DNA of 47,579 bases from a virus, in IMG/VR virus record IMGVR_UViG_3300014962_000004, positions 102,522-150,100 of that record. One strand, written 5' to 3'. The position numbers and the translations under genes were made by a program. Position 1 is the stretch's first letter. Every line of letters starts with the position of its first letter. The notes under the pieces were generated by a model. The model worked only from the letters and a program-made list of their open reading frames with translations. It had not been told where the DNA came from and did not search any database. Positions 31,928 through 38,881 of the stretch are shown here, in pieces.

Positions 31928-32380
31928 TCAAGACGGCAGTTCTTGCAACATCTTGCGCGCCTTGGCCGCAACTGCCACCGGTTCCGGCACGACCCGGCTA
32001 CGGGTCAGCGTGGTCACGTTGTTCTTGCCGAGCTTCATCAACGCGATGTCAATCACCTTGACTCCACGCACCAACATCCGAGTCAACAGCCACATCATCT
32101 CTTTGGGCGGCGGCGGCAATTGGAAATCGCGGTCGGAGACCACCAGGGTGGCGTTGTACCCCCACGCCGCCACCCAGATGTCGTGATCCCACATATCCGA
32201 CGGGCCTTCCAGCCTCGGATCCGGAACGTGAGCGACCTGCTCGTCGGCGTAAGCCATCGAGGGTGCGCAGAACTTGGTTTCCGGGGTGTCGTCGTCGCAG
32301 TCGCAGTCGGTGTCGCGCTCGGCGTGCCAGGCGACCACCAGGTTGCGCCACGCCAGCGACGCGTTCTCGTCGTGCTTCAT
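31928..32380 (-). CDS. Protein of unknown function with acidic Cys patch
   Basis: 150 residues. The start is the ATG at 32380 that shares one base with the preceding TAA (TAATG), rather than the longer frame. Residues 20-45 contain DTDCDCDDD and a further Cys, possibly a metal site. The centre reads DMWDHDIWVAAWGYNATLVVSDRDFQLPPPPKEMMWLLTRML. The C-terminus (VIDIALMKLGKNNVTTLTRSRV...KARKMLQELPS) is helical and basic. Last gene of its group, ending just before the promoter at 31909. Confidence 0.55.
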   Translation of the reverse strand: MKHDENASLAWRNLVVAWHAERDTDCDCDDDTPETKFCAPSMAYADEQVAHVPDPRLEGPSDMWDHDIWVAAWGYNATLVVSDRDFQLPPPPKEMMWLLTRMLVRGVKVIDIALMKLGKNNVTTLTRSRVVPEPVAVAAKARKMLQELPS

Positions 32381-32598
32381 TACCATCCCCGTCGTTTCAT
32401 GCGCAGCATCACCGGGTGCGCCAGGCCCGTCATCTCTTTGAGTTCCTGCCAGCTCGTTTCTGAGCTGATCTGGACCCGGACATCGTGCCCAGTTTCGCGC
32501 CGATGCTTTTCGGCCATGTCCTGCGCGCAGTCTGCGCAGTTCTCCCGCCATATTCGCCTGCAATCGGGGTACTCGCAGGTCACCCTATGTTTCGTCAC
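32380..32598 (-). CDS. C2H2-like zinc finger protein
   Basis: 72 residues. The pattern CEYPDC (spacing 4), a further pair of cysteines, and HRRETGH makes a small zinc-binding domain. The C-terminus ends with a basic helix (AHPVMLRMKRRGW). TAATG overlap with the next gene. Small zinc fingers of this kind are frequent in actinobacterial phages, mostly unassigned. Confidence 0.6.
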   Translation of the reverse strand: MTKHRVTCEYPDCRRIWRENCADCAQDMAEKHRRETGHDVRVQISSETSWQELKEMTGLAHPVMLRMKRRGW

Positions 32599-32867
32599 TT
32601 GACGTTTCTGTTGAGGACGCTTCTGTCAAGAAAGCGCCGCCGGGAGGTCGGGGTCAGCGAGTCGAGGAAAGACTTTCTCGTTAAAGACTTTCTCGTCCAG
32701 CCGTCGACCACGTAGTCGATGTCGTCCGGGTGCGCGTCAGGAGCGTCCGACTTTTTGGTCGTGACATGGGGAGCGAGCATGTGGGCCAACCCGTCGAGCT
32801 TGCGCCAGATCGACTCCAGCAGCTGCCGGTCGGTGTAGTCGCGCGGATACTGATGATCAGTCGGCAT
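32595..32867 (-). CDS. Small protein of unknown function
   Basis: I use ATG 32867, overlapping the 57-residue membrane gene by 11 bases, giving 90 residues (PTDHQYPRDYTDRQLLESIWRKLDGLAHM...). The first half is a charged helix. The C-terminal half has TRKSLTRKSFLDSLTPTSRRRFLDRS, strongly basic. An alternative longer frame begins at 32933 but would fully overlap the neighbour. Not recognised. Confidence 0.5.
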   Translation of the reverse strand: MPTDHQYPRDYTDRQLLESIWRKLDGLAHMLAPHVTTKKSDAPDAHPDDIDYVVDGWTRKSLTRKSFLDSLTPTSRRRFLDRSVLNRNVK

Positions 32868-33030
32868 GACGGCCCGGCTTCCATTCGCAGCACTCGCAAC
32901 CGCATCCCGGAATCGGAAGGCTCGGCTCGTCACGAATCTGCCGCCAGCGGTAGTGGTAGGCCCCGAAGAACAGATACGTTGCCAGCGCGGCGGCTGCGCC
33001 CGCGCATCCCAGCACGATCCAATCAGTCAT
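32857..33030 (-). CDS. 57-residue single-span membrane protein
   Basis: ATG at 33030, TGA at 32859-32857. The N-terminus WIVLGCAGAAAALATYLFFGA is a single membrane helix, followed by a basic juxtamembrane segment (YHYRWRQIR) and a Cys-rich tail (PGCGCECCEWKPGRH). It overlaps both neighbours (8 and 11 bases), as do the other genes here. Type I anchor with a metal-binding or disulfide tail; role unknown. Confidence 0.55.
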   Translation of the reverse strand: MTDWIVLGCAGAAAALATYLFFGAYHYRWRQIRDEPSLPIPGCGCECCEWKPGRHAD

Positions 33031-33193
33031 GGCCGATCACCCGGTTGTCCATGTCGAGCACCACGTACTCGTCCGGGTCGAACCAGAACACCCGCACGAA
33101 CCGCTCCTGCGCAGGCGCGAACAGCAGGGCGTACAGGTTGCGGGCGCACGCGCCCTTCCAGGCATGCCGCCCCCGGCGGATCCAGCGGTTCAT
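33023..33193 (-). CDS. Small basic protein
   Basis: 56 residues from ATG 33193 (ATGA overlap with the previous stop). Basic start (NRWIRRGRHAWKGACARNL) and beta-rich end (RFVRVFWFDPDEYVVLDMDNRVIGHD). Short and unassigned. The longer frame to 33331 is rejected because its N-terminus is out-of-frame nonsense. Confidence 0.55.
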   Translation of the reverse strand: MNRWIRRGRHAWKGACARNLYALLFAPAQERFVRVFWFDPDEYVVLDMDNRVIGHD

Positions 33194-33438
33194 CGGCGCG
33201 GCCCCCACGCGTGGTCGCAGCAGAACAGCACCTGATTGCGGGTCAGCGGGTTGTGCACGCAGCCGCACGGGCGCGAGCCGAACCGGCGCACCCACCACCA
33301 GTTGTAGGAGTGCACGCCGAACAGCGCCCACCGGTCAGCCCACGACAGCGTCTCGTGTTCGAGGATGTTGTCATCGCCGATCCAGGCGACTTTGCCGTTG
33401 CACAGCACTCGCAGCCGGGTCATCGTCAGGCTACGCAT
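33190..33438 (-). CDS. Small Trp-rich protein with cysteines
   Basis: 82 residues from ATG 33438, overlapping the 21-codon gene by 8 bases. It has ETLSWADRWALFGVHSYNWWWVRRF and then SRPCGCVHNP and LFCCDHAW, probably a small metal-binding domain with CxC and CCxH. Trp content is high. Part of the chain of minute overlapping genes between 32.4 and 34.6 kb. Function unknown. Confidence 0.55.
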   Translation of the reverse strand: MRSLTMTRLRVLCNGKVAWIGDDNILEHETLSWADRWALFGVHSYNWWWVRRFGSRPCGCVHNPLTRNQVLFCCDHAWGPRR

Positions 33439-33496
33439 CGAGCACCACCAGTCCGGTGATGAACAGGATCGCGGTCAGCGCCACGATTACGGACAT
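33431..33496 (-). CDS. 21-residue membrane peptide
   Basis: ATG 33496 with AAGGA upstream, TAG at 33433-33431. The peptide MSVIVALTAILFITGLVVLDA is entirely one hydrophobic helix. Overlaps of 10 bases with the upstream stop and 8 with the downstream start suggest translational coupling. Tiny single-helix proteins are common in phages. It could equally be a spacer ORF used only for coupling, hence moderate confidence. Confidence 0.4.
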   Translation of the reverse strand: MSVIVALTAILFITGLVVLDA

Positions 33497-33921
33497 TCCT
33501 TGTCCCCCTTGATGTTTCGCAACAGCTCTGAAGCCGCGTCGGCAAGCCGGTTACCGGCCTCGGCCAACAGCGGATGGCTGTCTTCCTTGGGCTGATCGGT
33601 CCACTCTTCGACCGCTTCGGCCAGCCGGGCGAACAACAGGTTGCCGGACTTCGGCACGCGGTGATTCGGAGCTGGCACCGGAAACGCCAACAGCGCCTCG
33701 ACGCGCTGCAGGGTCGGCAGCGTGAACTGCTGGCGCAGTCCGCCGATCTCGCACTGCGCATCGACGATGCGATTAGTGACGCGCACCCGCACCACCGACG
33801 AGCGGCCATCCGGCTCCGGGCGGGTGAACCGCTGGGTGTAGTAGTCCAGGCTGTTGTGCGGGCATTCGGTCCAGCCGTGACGGCGCGCGGTACGGCTCAG
33901 GGAGTTGGCGTAGTCGGTCAC
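33487..33921 (-). CDS. Protein of unknown function
   Basis: 144 residues starting at GTG 33921 (GTGA overlap, GAGGTCGCA upstream). The sequence (SLSRTARRHGWTECPHNSLDYYTQRFTR...) has a beta-sheet core (VVRVRVTNRIVDAQCEIGGL) and a helical C-terminus with ARLAEAVEEWTDQ and ADAASELLRNIKG. No recognisable motif. First long gene of the coupled cluster downstream of 33918-34163. Confidence 0.5.
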   Translation of the reverse strand: MTDYANSLSRTARRHGWTECPHNSLDYYTQRFTRPEPDGRSSVVRVRVTNRIVDAQCEIGGLRQQFTLPTLQRVEALLAFPVPAPNHRVPKSGNLLFARLAEAVEEWTDQPKEDSHPLLAEAGNRLADAASELLRNIKGDKECP

Positions 33922-34163
33922 TGCGACCTCGGATTCGCCCACTCAGTGCCGAGGAACGATTTAGCCACCTTGGCCCGGCGCTTGGCCTGGCGGCGGCGCA
34001 GCTTGGCCTGGCGCTTGTTCCGCCACTCCAAGTATTCGCGAGCCTCGTCCTCGTCGTAGAACACCGCGATGTTGCGGGCCTCGTTGGGGTCGTAGATCTC
34101 GACCGTGCCCTGCGGGTACATTTCGAAATCCTCATACGTCCAGGGGGCGGTGTGCTTGCTCAT
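33918..34163 (-). CDS. Small basic helical protein
   Basis: 81 residues from ATG 34163. The N-terminus has short strands (HTAPWTYEDFEMYPQGTVEIYD), then a long, strongly basic helix EYLEWRNKRQAKLRRRQAKRRAKVAKS. A nucleic-acid binding role is plausible. Overlaps both neighbours by 4 bases. Confidence 0.5.
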   Translation of the reverse strand: MSKHTAPWTYEDFEMYPQGTVEIYDPNEARNIAVFYDEDEAREYLEWRNKRQAKLRRRQAKRRAKVAKSFLGTEWANPRSQ

Positions 34164-34381
34164 GCCACCAACTCTTTCTGCAGCGCCGCCATCATGATCT
34201 CCTGCACCATCTTCTTGCCCTCCGTAAAGGTGCAGTGACGGCTCAGCTCGTCGCGATGCTCGGGGGTGTAGAGCACCACCATCCAGTGCTGATCCCAGTC
34301 GGCCTCGCGCACCCACTCCACGGCCAGATACGTCTGGTAGACCGGGACCGGCATCACGTAGTGTGCATTTTCGCTGATCAC
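34160..34381 (-). CDS. Small protein of unknown function
   Basis: 73 residues starting at GTG 34381 (GTGA overlap). Beta-strand rich at the start (ISENAHYVMPVPVYQTYLAVEWV), then a helical end (HRDELSRHCTFTEGKKMVQEIMMAALQKELVA). The longer frame is out-of-phase nonsense. Not recognised. Part of the same chain. Confidence 0.5.
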   Translation of the reverse strand: MISENAHYVMPVPVYQTYLAVEWVREADWDQHWMVVLYTPEHRDELSRHCTFTEGKKMVQEIMMAALQKELVA

Positions 34382-34575
34382 GCCTGCTCCTCGTGGGCCT
34401 GGGAATGGATGTCGTTGTAGACCGTGTTGAGCGTGATCCCGCGCCGCTTGGCCCGCTCGGGGTCGAAGAACAGCTTCTTGGCCTTGCTCCAACACACCGG
34501 GCAGCGGTTCGGCCTGCCCCGGTTGAATTCGTCGTCGATGCCGTGCCAGCCATTCGGGTCATGAATGTTGCTCAC
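34378..34575 (-). CDS. Small zinc-finger-like protein
   Basis: 65 residues starting at GTG 34575, with AGGAGATGCG upstream. It contains RPNRCPVCWSKAKKLF and a following charged helix (RAKRRGITLNTVYNDIHSQ). CPVC alone is half a zinc knuckle; the partner ligands may be His residues (IHDP...H). It opens a unit after the TACAAT -10 element. Function unknown. Confidence 0.5.
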   Translation of the reverse strand: MSNIHDPNGWHGIDDEFNRGRPNRCPVCWSKAKKLFFDPERAKRRGITLNTVYNDIHSQAHEEQA

Positions 34576-34614
34576 CGCATCTCCTCTCTCCTGATGTGGG
34601 TGGACTTCACTTCT

Positions 34615-34634
34615 ATTGTAGGTTGAGACACCTA
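34615..34634 (-). promoter_or_regulatory. Promoter -10 TACAAT with adjacent inverted repeat
   Basis: TACAAT at 34615-34620 stands 40 bases before the GTG start at 34575. A dyad TAGGT-6-ACCTA spans 34619-34634 and overlaps the -10, an arrangement typical of a repressor operator. No good -35 is visible. Confidence 0.45.
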
Positions 34635-34657
34635 CGGATCCGGGAACCGACGCGCCG

Positions 34658-34936
34658 CTAGTTGCGCTCTGCCCAGACCCGGATCGCCGCCGTGCGTAGC
34701 CCCTCGGCCAGCCGCCAGGAGTCTTTGCCCGGCACGAAGCCGGACAGCAGCCGCCCCATCGTCACGGCGGTGTCCTTGGCGCGGGCGGGGGTGAACTTCA
34801 ATTCGGTGAGGACGTTGTCGTCCACGTCGCTGATCACCATCCGGATCGGGAAATCCTCATCTGGCACATGCGGGATGACCTCGACCCGGATCCGTACCGC
34901 CGTAGCGCCGTCCAGGTACTCTGCCGGATCAAACAC
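34658..34936 (-). CDS. Protein of unknown function, start uncertain
   Basis: The coding part from GTG 34936 (92 residues) overlaps the previous stop by 8 bases: FDPAEYLDGATAVRIRVEVI, then PDEDFPIRMVISDVDDNVLTELKF and a helical C-terminus. The same frame extends upstream to 35068 with a TTG start and a hydrophobic segment (WFFGILVAMWVAIAARLRL), which would make a membrane-anchored 136-residue protein. That start has a poor ribosome site and lies over the 34929-35111 gene. Both versions are possible; the short one is preferred. Confidence 0.45.
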   Translation of the reverse strand: MFDPAEYLDGATAVRIRVEVIPHVPDEDFPIRMVISDVDDNVLTELKFTPARAKDTAVTMGRLLSGFVPGKDSWRLAEGLRTAAIRVWAERN

Positions 34937-35111
34937 GCTCGCCTGCCAGCCAGGCGAAAAACTTGAGCGGCTTCTCCCACCACCAGGTCGGCGCAACCTC
35001 AACCGGGCGGCGATGGCAACCCACATAGCGACCAGGATCCCGAAAAACCACATAACCACGATGGTCAACCTTGTTGTGGACGTTGCCGAACGCGTCAGGC
35101 GTGCGGGTCAC
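34929..35111 (-). CDS. Small protein of unknown function
   Basis: 60 residues from GTG 35111, with GGAGG 6 bases upstream, the best ribosome site in this stretch. The sequence (FGNVHNKVDHRGYVVFRDPGRYVGCHRRPVEVAPTW...) is beta-rich with a Trp-rich, hydrophobic end (WWWEKPLKFFAWLAGERV). It overlaps the previous gene by 17 bases. Not recognised. Confidence 0.5.
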   Translation of the reverse strand: MTRTPDAFGNVHNKVDHRGYVVFRDPGRYVGCHRRPVEVAPTWWWEKPLKFFAWLAGERV

Positions 35112-35262
35112 AGCTCACCTCCAAATTGGCGGCGACGGTGCAGGCGGTGCCGTGCTGCTGGATGACGGCAATCTGCGCGACGCTGGCGATGACCCACAGC
35201 GCAAAGATGAACCACCCGACCACCACCAGGAGGGCGAACGCCGCCTGCAGCCAGCTCCTCAC
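35095..35262 (-). CDS. 55-residue single-span membrane protein
   Basis: GTG 35262 overlaps the previous stop. Sequence RSWLQAAFALLVVVGWFIF, then ALWVIASVAQIAVIQQHG: one long or two short membrane segments. A Cys pair near the end (ACTVAANLEVSCDPH) suggests an extracytoplasmic disulfide. Small, unassigned, in the same chain as the 61-residue membrane protein. Confidence 0.5.
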   Translation of the reverse strand: MRSWLQAAFALLVVVGWFIFALWVIASVAQIAVIQQHGTACTVAANLEVSCDPHA

Positions 35263-35444
35263 GAGAACCTCGCCATCCGCCCCGGCAGCAGTGCAGTCGC
35301 GAACAGGCCCGCACCCAGCCCGGCCATGACCGGCGCGCAGCTGGCCACCACCGTGGCGGTGTCGGCATCGGCGGCGGTGAACATTCCGGTGACCCACATC
35401 GTCAGGCCAAAAGCCATCAGACGCAGGCGTTCAGTGAAAGTCAT
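35259..35444 (-). CDS. 61-residue membrane protein
   Basis: ATG 35444 with GAAAGG upstream. Hydrophobic helices LRLMAFGLTMWVTGMFTAAD and APVMAGLGAGLFATALLPG make two membrane spans. It ends at the GTG of the next gene (GTGA). A holin-like or envelope role is possible but not supported by sequence match. It lies 25 bases after the large ADP-ribosyltransferase protein. Confidence 0.5.
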   Translation of the reverse strand: MTFTERLRLMAFGLTMWVTGMFTAADADTATVVASCAPVMAGLGAGLFATALLPGRMARFS

Positions 35445-35469
35445 TGTGGCACTTGCCTTTCGATGTTAG

Positions 35470-37857
35470 TTAGTCGCGAAAAACTTTCAAAATGGGTTCT
35501 TCGGGAAACGCATCCCGATGCTGTTCTGCGGCGTGATCCTCGTCATCGGCCTCCCACCGGCGGTCACCCTCCGGCGAGCGCACCACGTAGGTGCCCGGCC
35601 CGGTCGGGGTGAGGTGCTCGTTGAGGGCATCGACGAAATCGCGGGCATCCTCGTTGTGAGTGCTTTTCTCACCCCGAGCAAGCTGATCGTCAATGCGCTT
35701 CATCACTTCGTCATATGACATTTGACTCAAACGCATGATCGCACCGGCATACCCCACAGCCTTGAGCGCCGCGCCGATAATCCGGGGATCAAACGGGTCG
35801 ACGTTTTCGTCCGGATCTGAATAGCTCGGCTCCGAAAGACCATGCGGCGAGCAGGTGGGGCAGTCCTTCCAGTCCGGCACCGGATGCTGTTCGGGGTGCC
35901 AATCATGCTGCATCTCGTGCCGAACCTGATTTTCCGGCTTCGAGTTGTGCACGGTGTAATCAACATCGGGATAGTGACCAACGTCTTCGACCGACCGCTC
36001 GCCGTTCTGGTCGTAATGAAACCACCCGCCGTTGTAGTAATCCTCCGCCAGCGGCTCGCCGCACGTCTTGCAGTGATACTCCACGCTTTCGCGACTCGGC
36101 TCCGGCTTCCAGTCCGCCGTCTTGCGTCCCGCACCGATCAGACGCGGATCGAACGGGTCGATGTTGTCGTCGGGATCCTGGTAGTCCGAGTCGCCCATGC
36201 CCTTCTTCGGGTTGCAGGTCGGGCAGCCCTCCCAGCTGCCCTTCGGGTGACCGGTCGACGGCCCCTGCGTGCGGGCGGGCATGCCGTGCTCGTTGACCGT
36301 CAGGTCGCCCATGCCGCTCATGTCGTTGTGCCGCCGCTGACGTAGATCGTCGGCGACCTCGCGCAGCGGCTTGTACCGCTTCTCCACCTGATCGAGCTGA
36401 GAGGGCAGACCGTTCTGCGCGTCCTCGAAGCCGTCCTCGAACTTCGTCCCCTTGCCGCCCGCACCGACGTAGAACGCCTCTTCGGCCTTGTTCCAGTCCC
36501 CGGCGAAAGCCGGGTGGTGGTAGGCGGCGTAACCGGCGTTGTAGCCGGTCGGCTCGTCGAGGTGATGGTTGAGGTCTTCCGGCCACTCCACAGTGCTAGC
36601 AAAGTGACGGCTGGCCCCAATGATTCGAGACCGGCCACCGTGCCGGGGCGGGCCGTGATAGCCGTACTCGGCCAGCCCGTCGTAGTTGCCCTTGGTGTAG
36701 AGATGCTTGGCCGGAACGGTGGTCTGATACACCGACAGCGGATAGCCGTCGTTGAGCCGCATCAGGCCGGGCAGCTTGGCGTGCGCGTGCGCCTGGTTCC
36801 GGTCGACGGTCACCCAGTCCCCGGAGTTGAACGGCAGCCCCTCCCGGATCCCCATGTGCGGGACCGCCCGGTAAATGGTAACCGGAGCTTCAGGGTTGCC
36901 CTGCGCGGCCTGCAGCTGGCTCACCGTTTCCGGCGACAGCTTGTAGCCCAGCCCCCAGGTGTAGTTCGGCAGCTCCTCGTGGTAGAAGCTGTCGCGCGGC
37001 ACCTCGTGCAGCGCCCAGCCGGTCGCGAAATTCGCGGGCATCCCGCTGGGATCGTCCTTCCACCGGTAGCCGTGCTCCTCGCGGGAATCGTTCCGGCGTT
37101 CCTGGTCTTCCAGACGACCCTTGCTCATCCCCAGATCGCGGGGATCGAAACTCGCGCCGATGATGCGAGGGTCGAGAGCGTCCTGGTGCTTGTCCGGATC
37201 CCACGGCCCGAAGAGGTCGTCGAACTGGTTCGAGGCACCGGCCTTCGCGTCGCTGTAGCCCTCGGCGAAGCCGGGATTGCCGTAGTGCTGCTTGTGCCGA
37301 CCGAGCAGCTCGCCGCCCGCCTCCCGCCACGCCTGCTCGGCCTGACGCGCGGACAGCCCGAGGACCGGATGACCGGCTGCCGCGTACCCGGCATCGTAGG
37401 GTGCGCGCAGCAGGTCGGTGCTGTTGAACGGCGACCAGATCCGAGTCAGATGCTCGGACAGCTCTTCGGGCCACTCCGGGCCGATGTACTGCCCCGGCAC
37501 CATCGGCGGTCCGTACTCGTGCTCGTCCCACTGGTTGGCGCTGCGGGCGGCTTTCTCGTCCGCGCAGTTCTGGCAGTGCGGCTCGGAGGCTGGAATGTTG
37601 CGGCCACAGTCCGGGCACTGACTGGCCGTCCGGCGCATCGAGAGCCGCATGATCGCCGAGGCGCGTGCGACGGCTTTCAGCGCCGCCCCGATGATGCGCG
37701 GATCGAACGCATCGGCTTCGGGATTCCACTTCGGCAGCCGCTGGCCGTCCGGGCCGTGCGTGAAGCCCGCAGCCTCGTACAGCTCCGGGTTGTCCCGCAT
37801 GTGCTTGTCCAGGCGGCGCTCCTCGGCCTCCCAGTCGTCGCTGGAAACACGCTTCAT
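35470..37857 (-). CDS. ADP-ribosyltransferase-like modular protein with D-P-F-D-P-R motifs
   Basis: A 795-residue protein; the ATG at 37857 has AGGAGG 8 bases upstream (an earlier GTG at 37863 is too close). Modules: a first D-x-F-D-P-R-IIGA motif (about 56-62), a zinc ribbon CPDCG...CQNC, two copies of a repeat (GYAA..HP.....AEEA/AEQA..G..., then GF..GY/GF.DA..G), and an ART fold at about 324-400 with IYRAVPH, GDWVTVDRNQAHAHA, a beta strand and EYGYHG. These are the Arg, Ser/Thr-region and Glu positions of R-S-E-type toxins in phage heads. Later come two zinc clusters (CPTCNP, CKTCGEP) and two more motifs near 36150 and 35790. It stands apart from the virion block, 10 kb downstream in coordinates. 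Effector role inferred. Confidence 0.6.
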   Translation of the reverse strand: MKRVSSDDWEAEERRLDKHMRDNPELYEAAGFTHGPDGQRLPKWNPEADAFDPRIIGAALKAVARASAIMRLSMRRTASQCPDCGRNIPASEPHCQNCADEKAARSANQWDEHEYGPPMVPGQYIGPEWPEELSEHLTRIWSPFNSTDLLRAPYDAGYAAAGHPVLGLSARQAEQAWREAGGELLGRHKQHYGNPGFAEGYSDAKAGASNQFDDLFGPWDPDKHQDALDPRIIGASFDPRDLGMSKGRLEDQERRNDSREEHGYRWKDDPSGMPANFATGWALHEVPRDSFYHEELPNYTWGLGYKLSPETVSQLQAAQGNPEAPVTIYRAVPHMGIREGLPFNSGDWVTVDRNQAHAHAKLPGLMRLNDGYPLSVYQTTVPAKHLYTKGNYDGLAEYGYHGPPRHGGRSRIIGASRHFASTVEWPEDLNHHLDEPTGYNAGYAAYHHPAFAGDWNKAEEAFYVGAGGKGTKFEDGFEDAQNGLPSQLDQVEKRYKPLREVADDLRQRRHNDMSGMGDLTVNEHGMPARTQGPSTGHPKGSWEGCPTCNPKKGMGDSDYQDPDDNIDPFDPRLIGAGRKTADWKPEPSRESVEYHCKTCGEPLAEDYYNGGWFHYDQNGERSVEDVGHYPDVDYTVHNSKPENQVRHEMQHDWHPEQHPVPDWKDCPTCSPHGLSEPSYSDPDENVDPFDPRIIGAALKAVGYAGAIMRLSQMSYDEVMKRIDDQLARGEKSTHNEDARDFVDALNEHLTPTGPGTYVVRSPEGDRRWEADDEDHAAEQHRDAFPEEPILKVFRD

Positions 37858-37909
37858 CCGCACATCCTCCTGGTGCTTCTTACCTGGAACGAGCGTGTTG
37901 ACAGGGGCG

Positions 37910-38587
37910 CTAGCGCCGCCGCTTGCGCTTGGGCTGGGGGCCGCAGTAGATCATGCTCCCGCCGCCCTTGCTCGACCGGCTGTAGAACACCAGCTGGCTG
38001 AAGCCCTGCGGGATCGAGGCCATCAGCATGAGGTGATCGCGCGCCCAGGATCCGACCCAGTCGTCCTCGCCCCGGTAGTCCCCACCCCCGCGCCCGCACC
38101 CCTCGGCGGTCAGCAGCGGCATCGGGTGCAGGGTCCAGCCCTCGTCTTCGGGGTCGCCGACCTCACGCTTGTCGATGTAGAGCTTCTTGTCCCAATTGAC
38201 CAGGTACGGGTACGACTCGACGCGCGGCATGATGACCGGCCAGGCGTTGGGGCGGATCTCCGGGTCGCGCTCGATGACCTGCTTGTCGTTGCGCCAGTTG
38301 TGCCGCTCACCGAGGGCGGGCACGTCCGGGCGATACGGTTCAAGCACGCCGGTGTCGTGCCAAAGGTTGGTCTCGGTCCCCGGCTCGGGATCCGCGTAGT
38401 CCCCGGCCCACACCACCCGGCGCGGCGCTTCGGTGTTGACCAGCAGGGTCTCGACGGCGAAGACGAACTCGTTGGCGAGGTAGGAGTGCTCCATCAGTTT
38501 CGCGCCGTTGTTGAAGTCCCACGGGCGCGTGACGTGCGTGGGCTGACCCTCCTCGTCGAGAATGACGGCAGCGTAATACTGGCCCAT
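37910..38587 (-). CDS. Protein of unknown function
   Basis: A 225-residue protein. I choose the ATG at 38587, 8 bases from GAAAGG, over the one at 38593. The pattern (GQYYAAVILDEEG, WDFNNGAKLMEHSYLANEFVFAVETLL, RRVVWAGDYADPE) resembles a hypothetical protein found in many actinobacteria and their phages; no function known to me. The C-terminus is very basic (GPQPKRKRRR). The 96-base region before it lacks a gene and contains a GC-rich hairpin. Confidence 0.55.
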   Translation of the reverse strand: MGQYYAAVILDEEGQPTHVTRPWDFNNGAKLMEHSYLANEFVFAVETLLVNTEAPRRVVWAGDYADPEPGTETNLWHDTGVLEPYRPDVPALGERHNWRNDKQVIERDPEIRPNAWPVIMPRVESYPYLVNWDKKLYIDKREVGDPEDEGWTLHPMPLLTAEGCGRGGGDYRGEDDWVGSWARDHLMLMASIPQGFSQLVFYSRSSKGGGSMIYCGPQPKRKRRR

Positions 38588-38683
38588 GGCCATGTCCTTT
38601 CAGTGGGTGGGTGGAAAGTATGAAGTTGTGTTCTGGTGACCGCACGCCCCCGGAGGCCGACCCACCCCGAGGGCGCGCGGCTG

Positions 38684-38842
38684 CTAGGGGTCGCTCAGCT
38701 CGGCGATGTACGCGTCGGTGAAGCCGGTCAGCAGCGTGATCGCCCGGCGCAGCTTCTCCTCGGTCGGACCGTCGTTGAGCTGTTCGAGCGCAGCGCGCAC
38801 GTCGTCGGGATCCGGTGGGTGGGTGTCGGTCACGTTGGTCAT
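38684..38842 (-). CDS. 52-residue acidic helical protein
   Basis: A short gene starting at ATG 38842 and ending in TAG at 38686-38684. The peptide (THPPDPDDVRAALEQLNDGPTEEKLRRAITLLTGF, then TDAYIAELSDP) is acidic and helical. Gap of 39 bases to the upstream gene's stop. An overlapping TACAAT near the start is a chance match since it cannot place a start upstream of the ATG. Confidence 0.45.
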   Translation of the reverse strand: MTNVTDTHPPDPDDVRAALEQLNDGPTEEKLRRAITLLTGFTDAYIAELSDP

Positions 38843-38881
38843 TGTACGCTCGCTAGAGGACGACCATAGGGCGACATGCGG

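Noticed and set aside
38839-38848. TACAAT as a promoter for the 38684-38842 gene
   Set aside because: It overlaps the start codon, so transcription would begin inside the gene.
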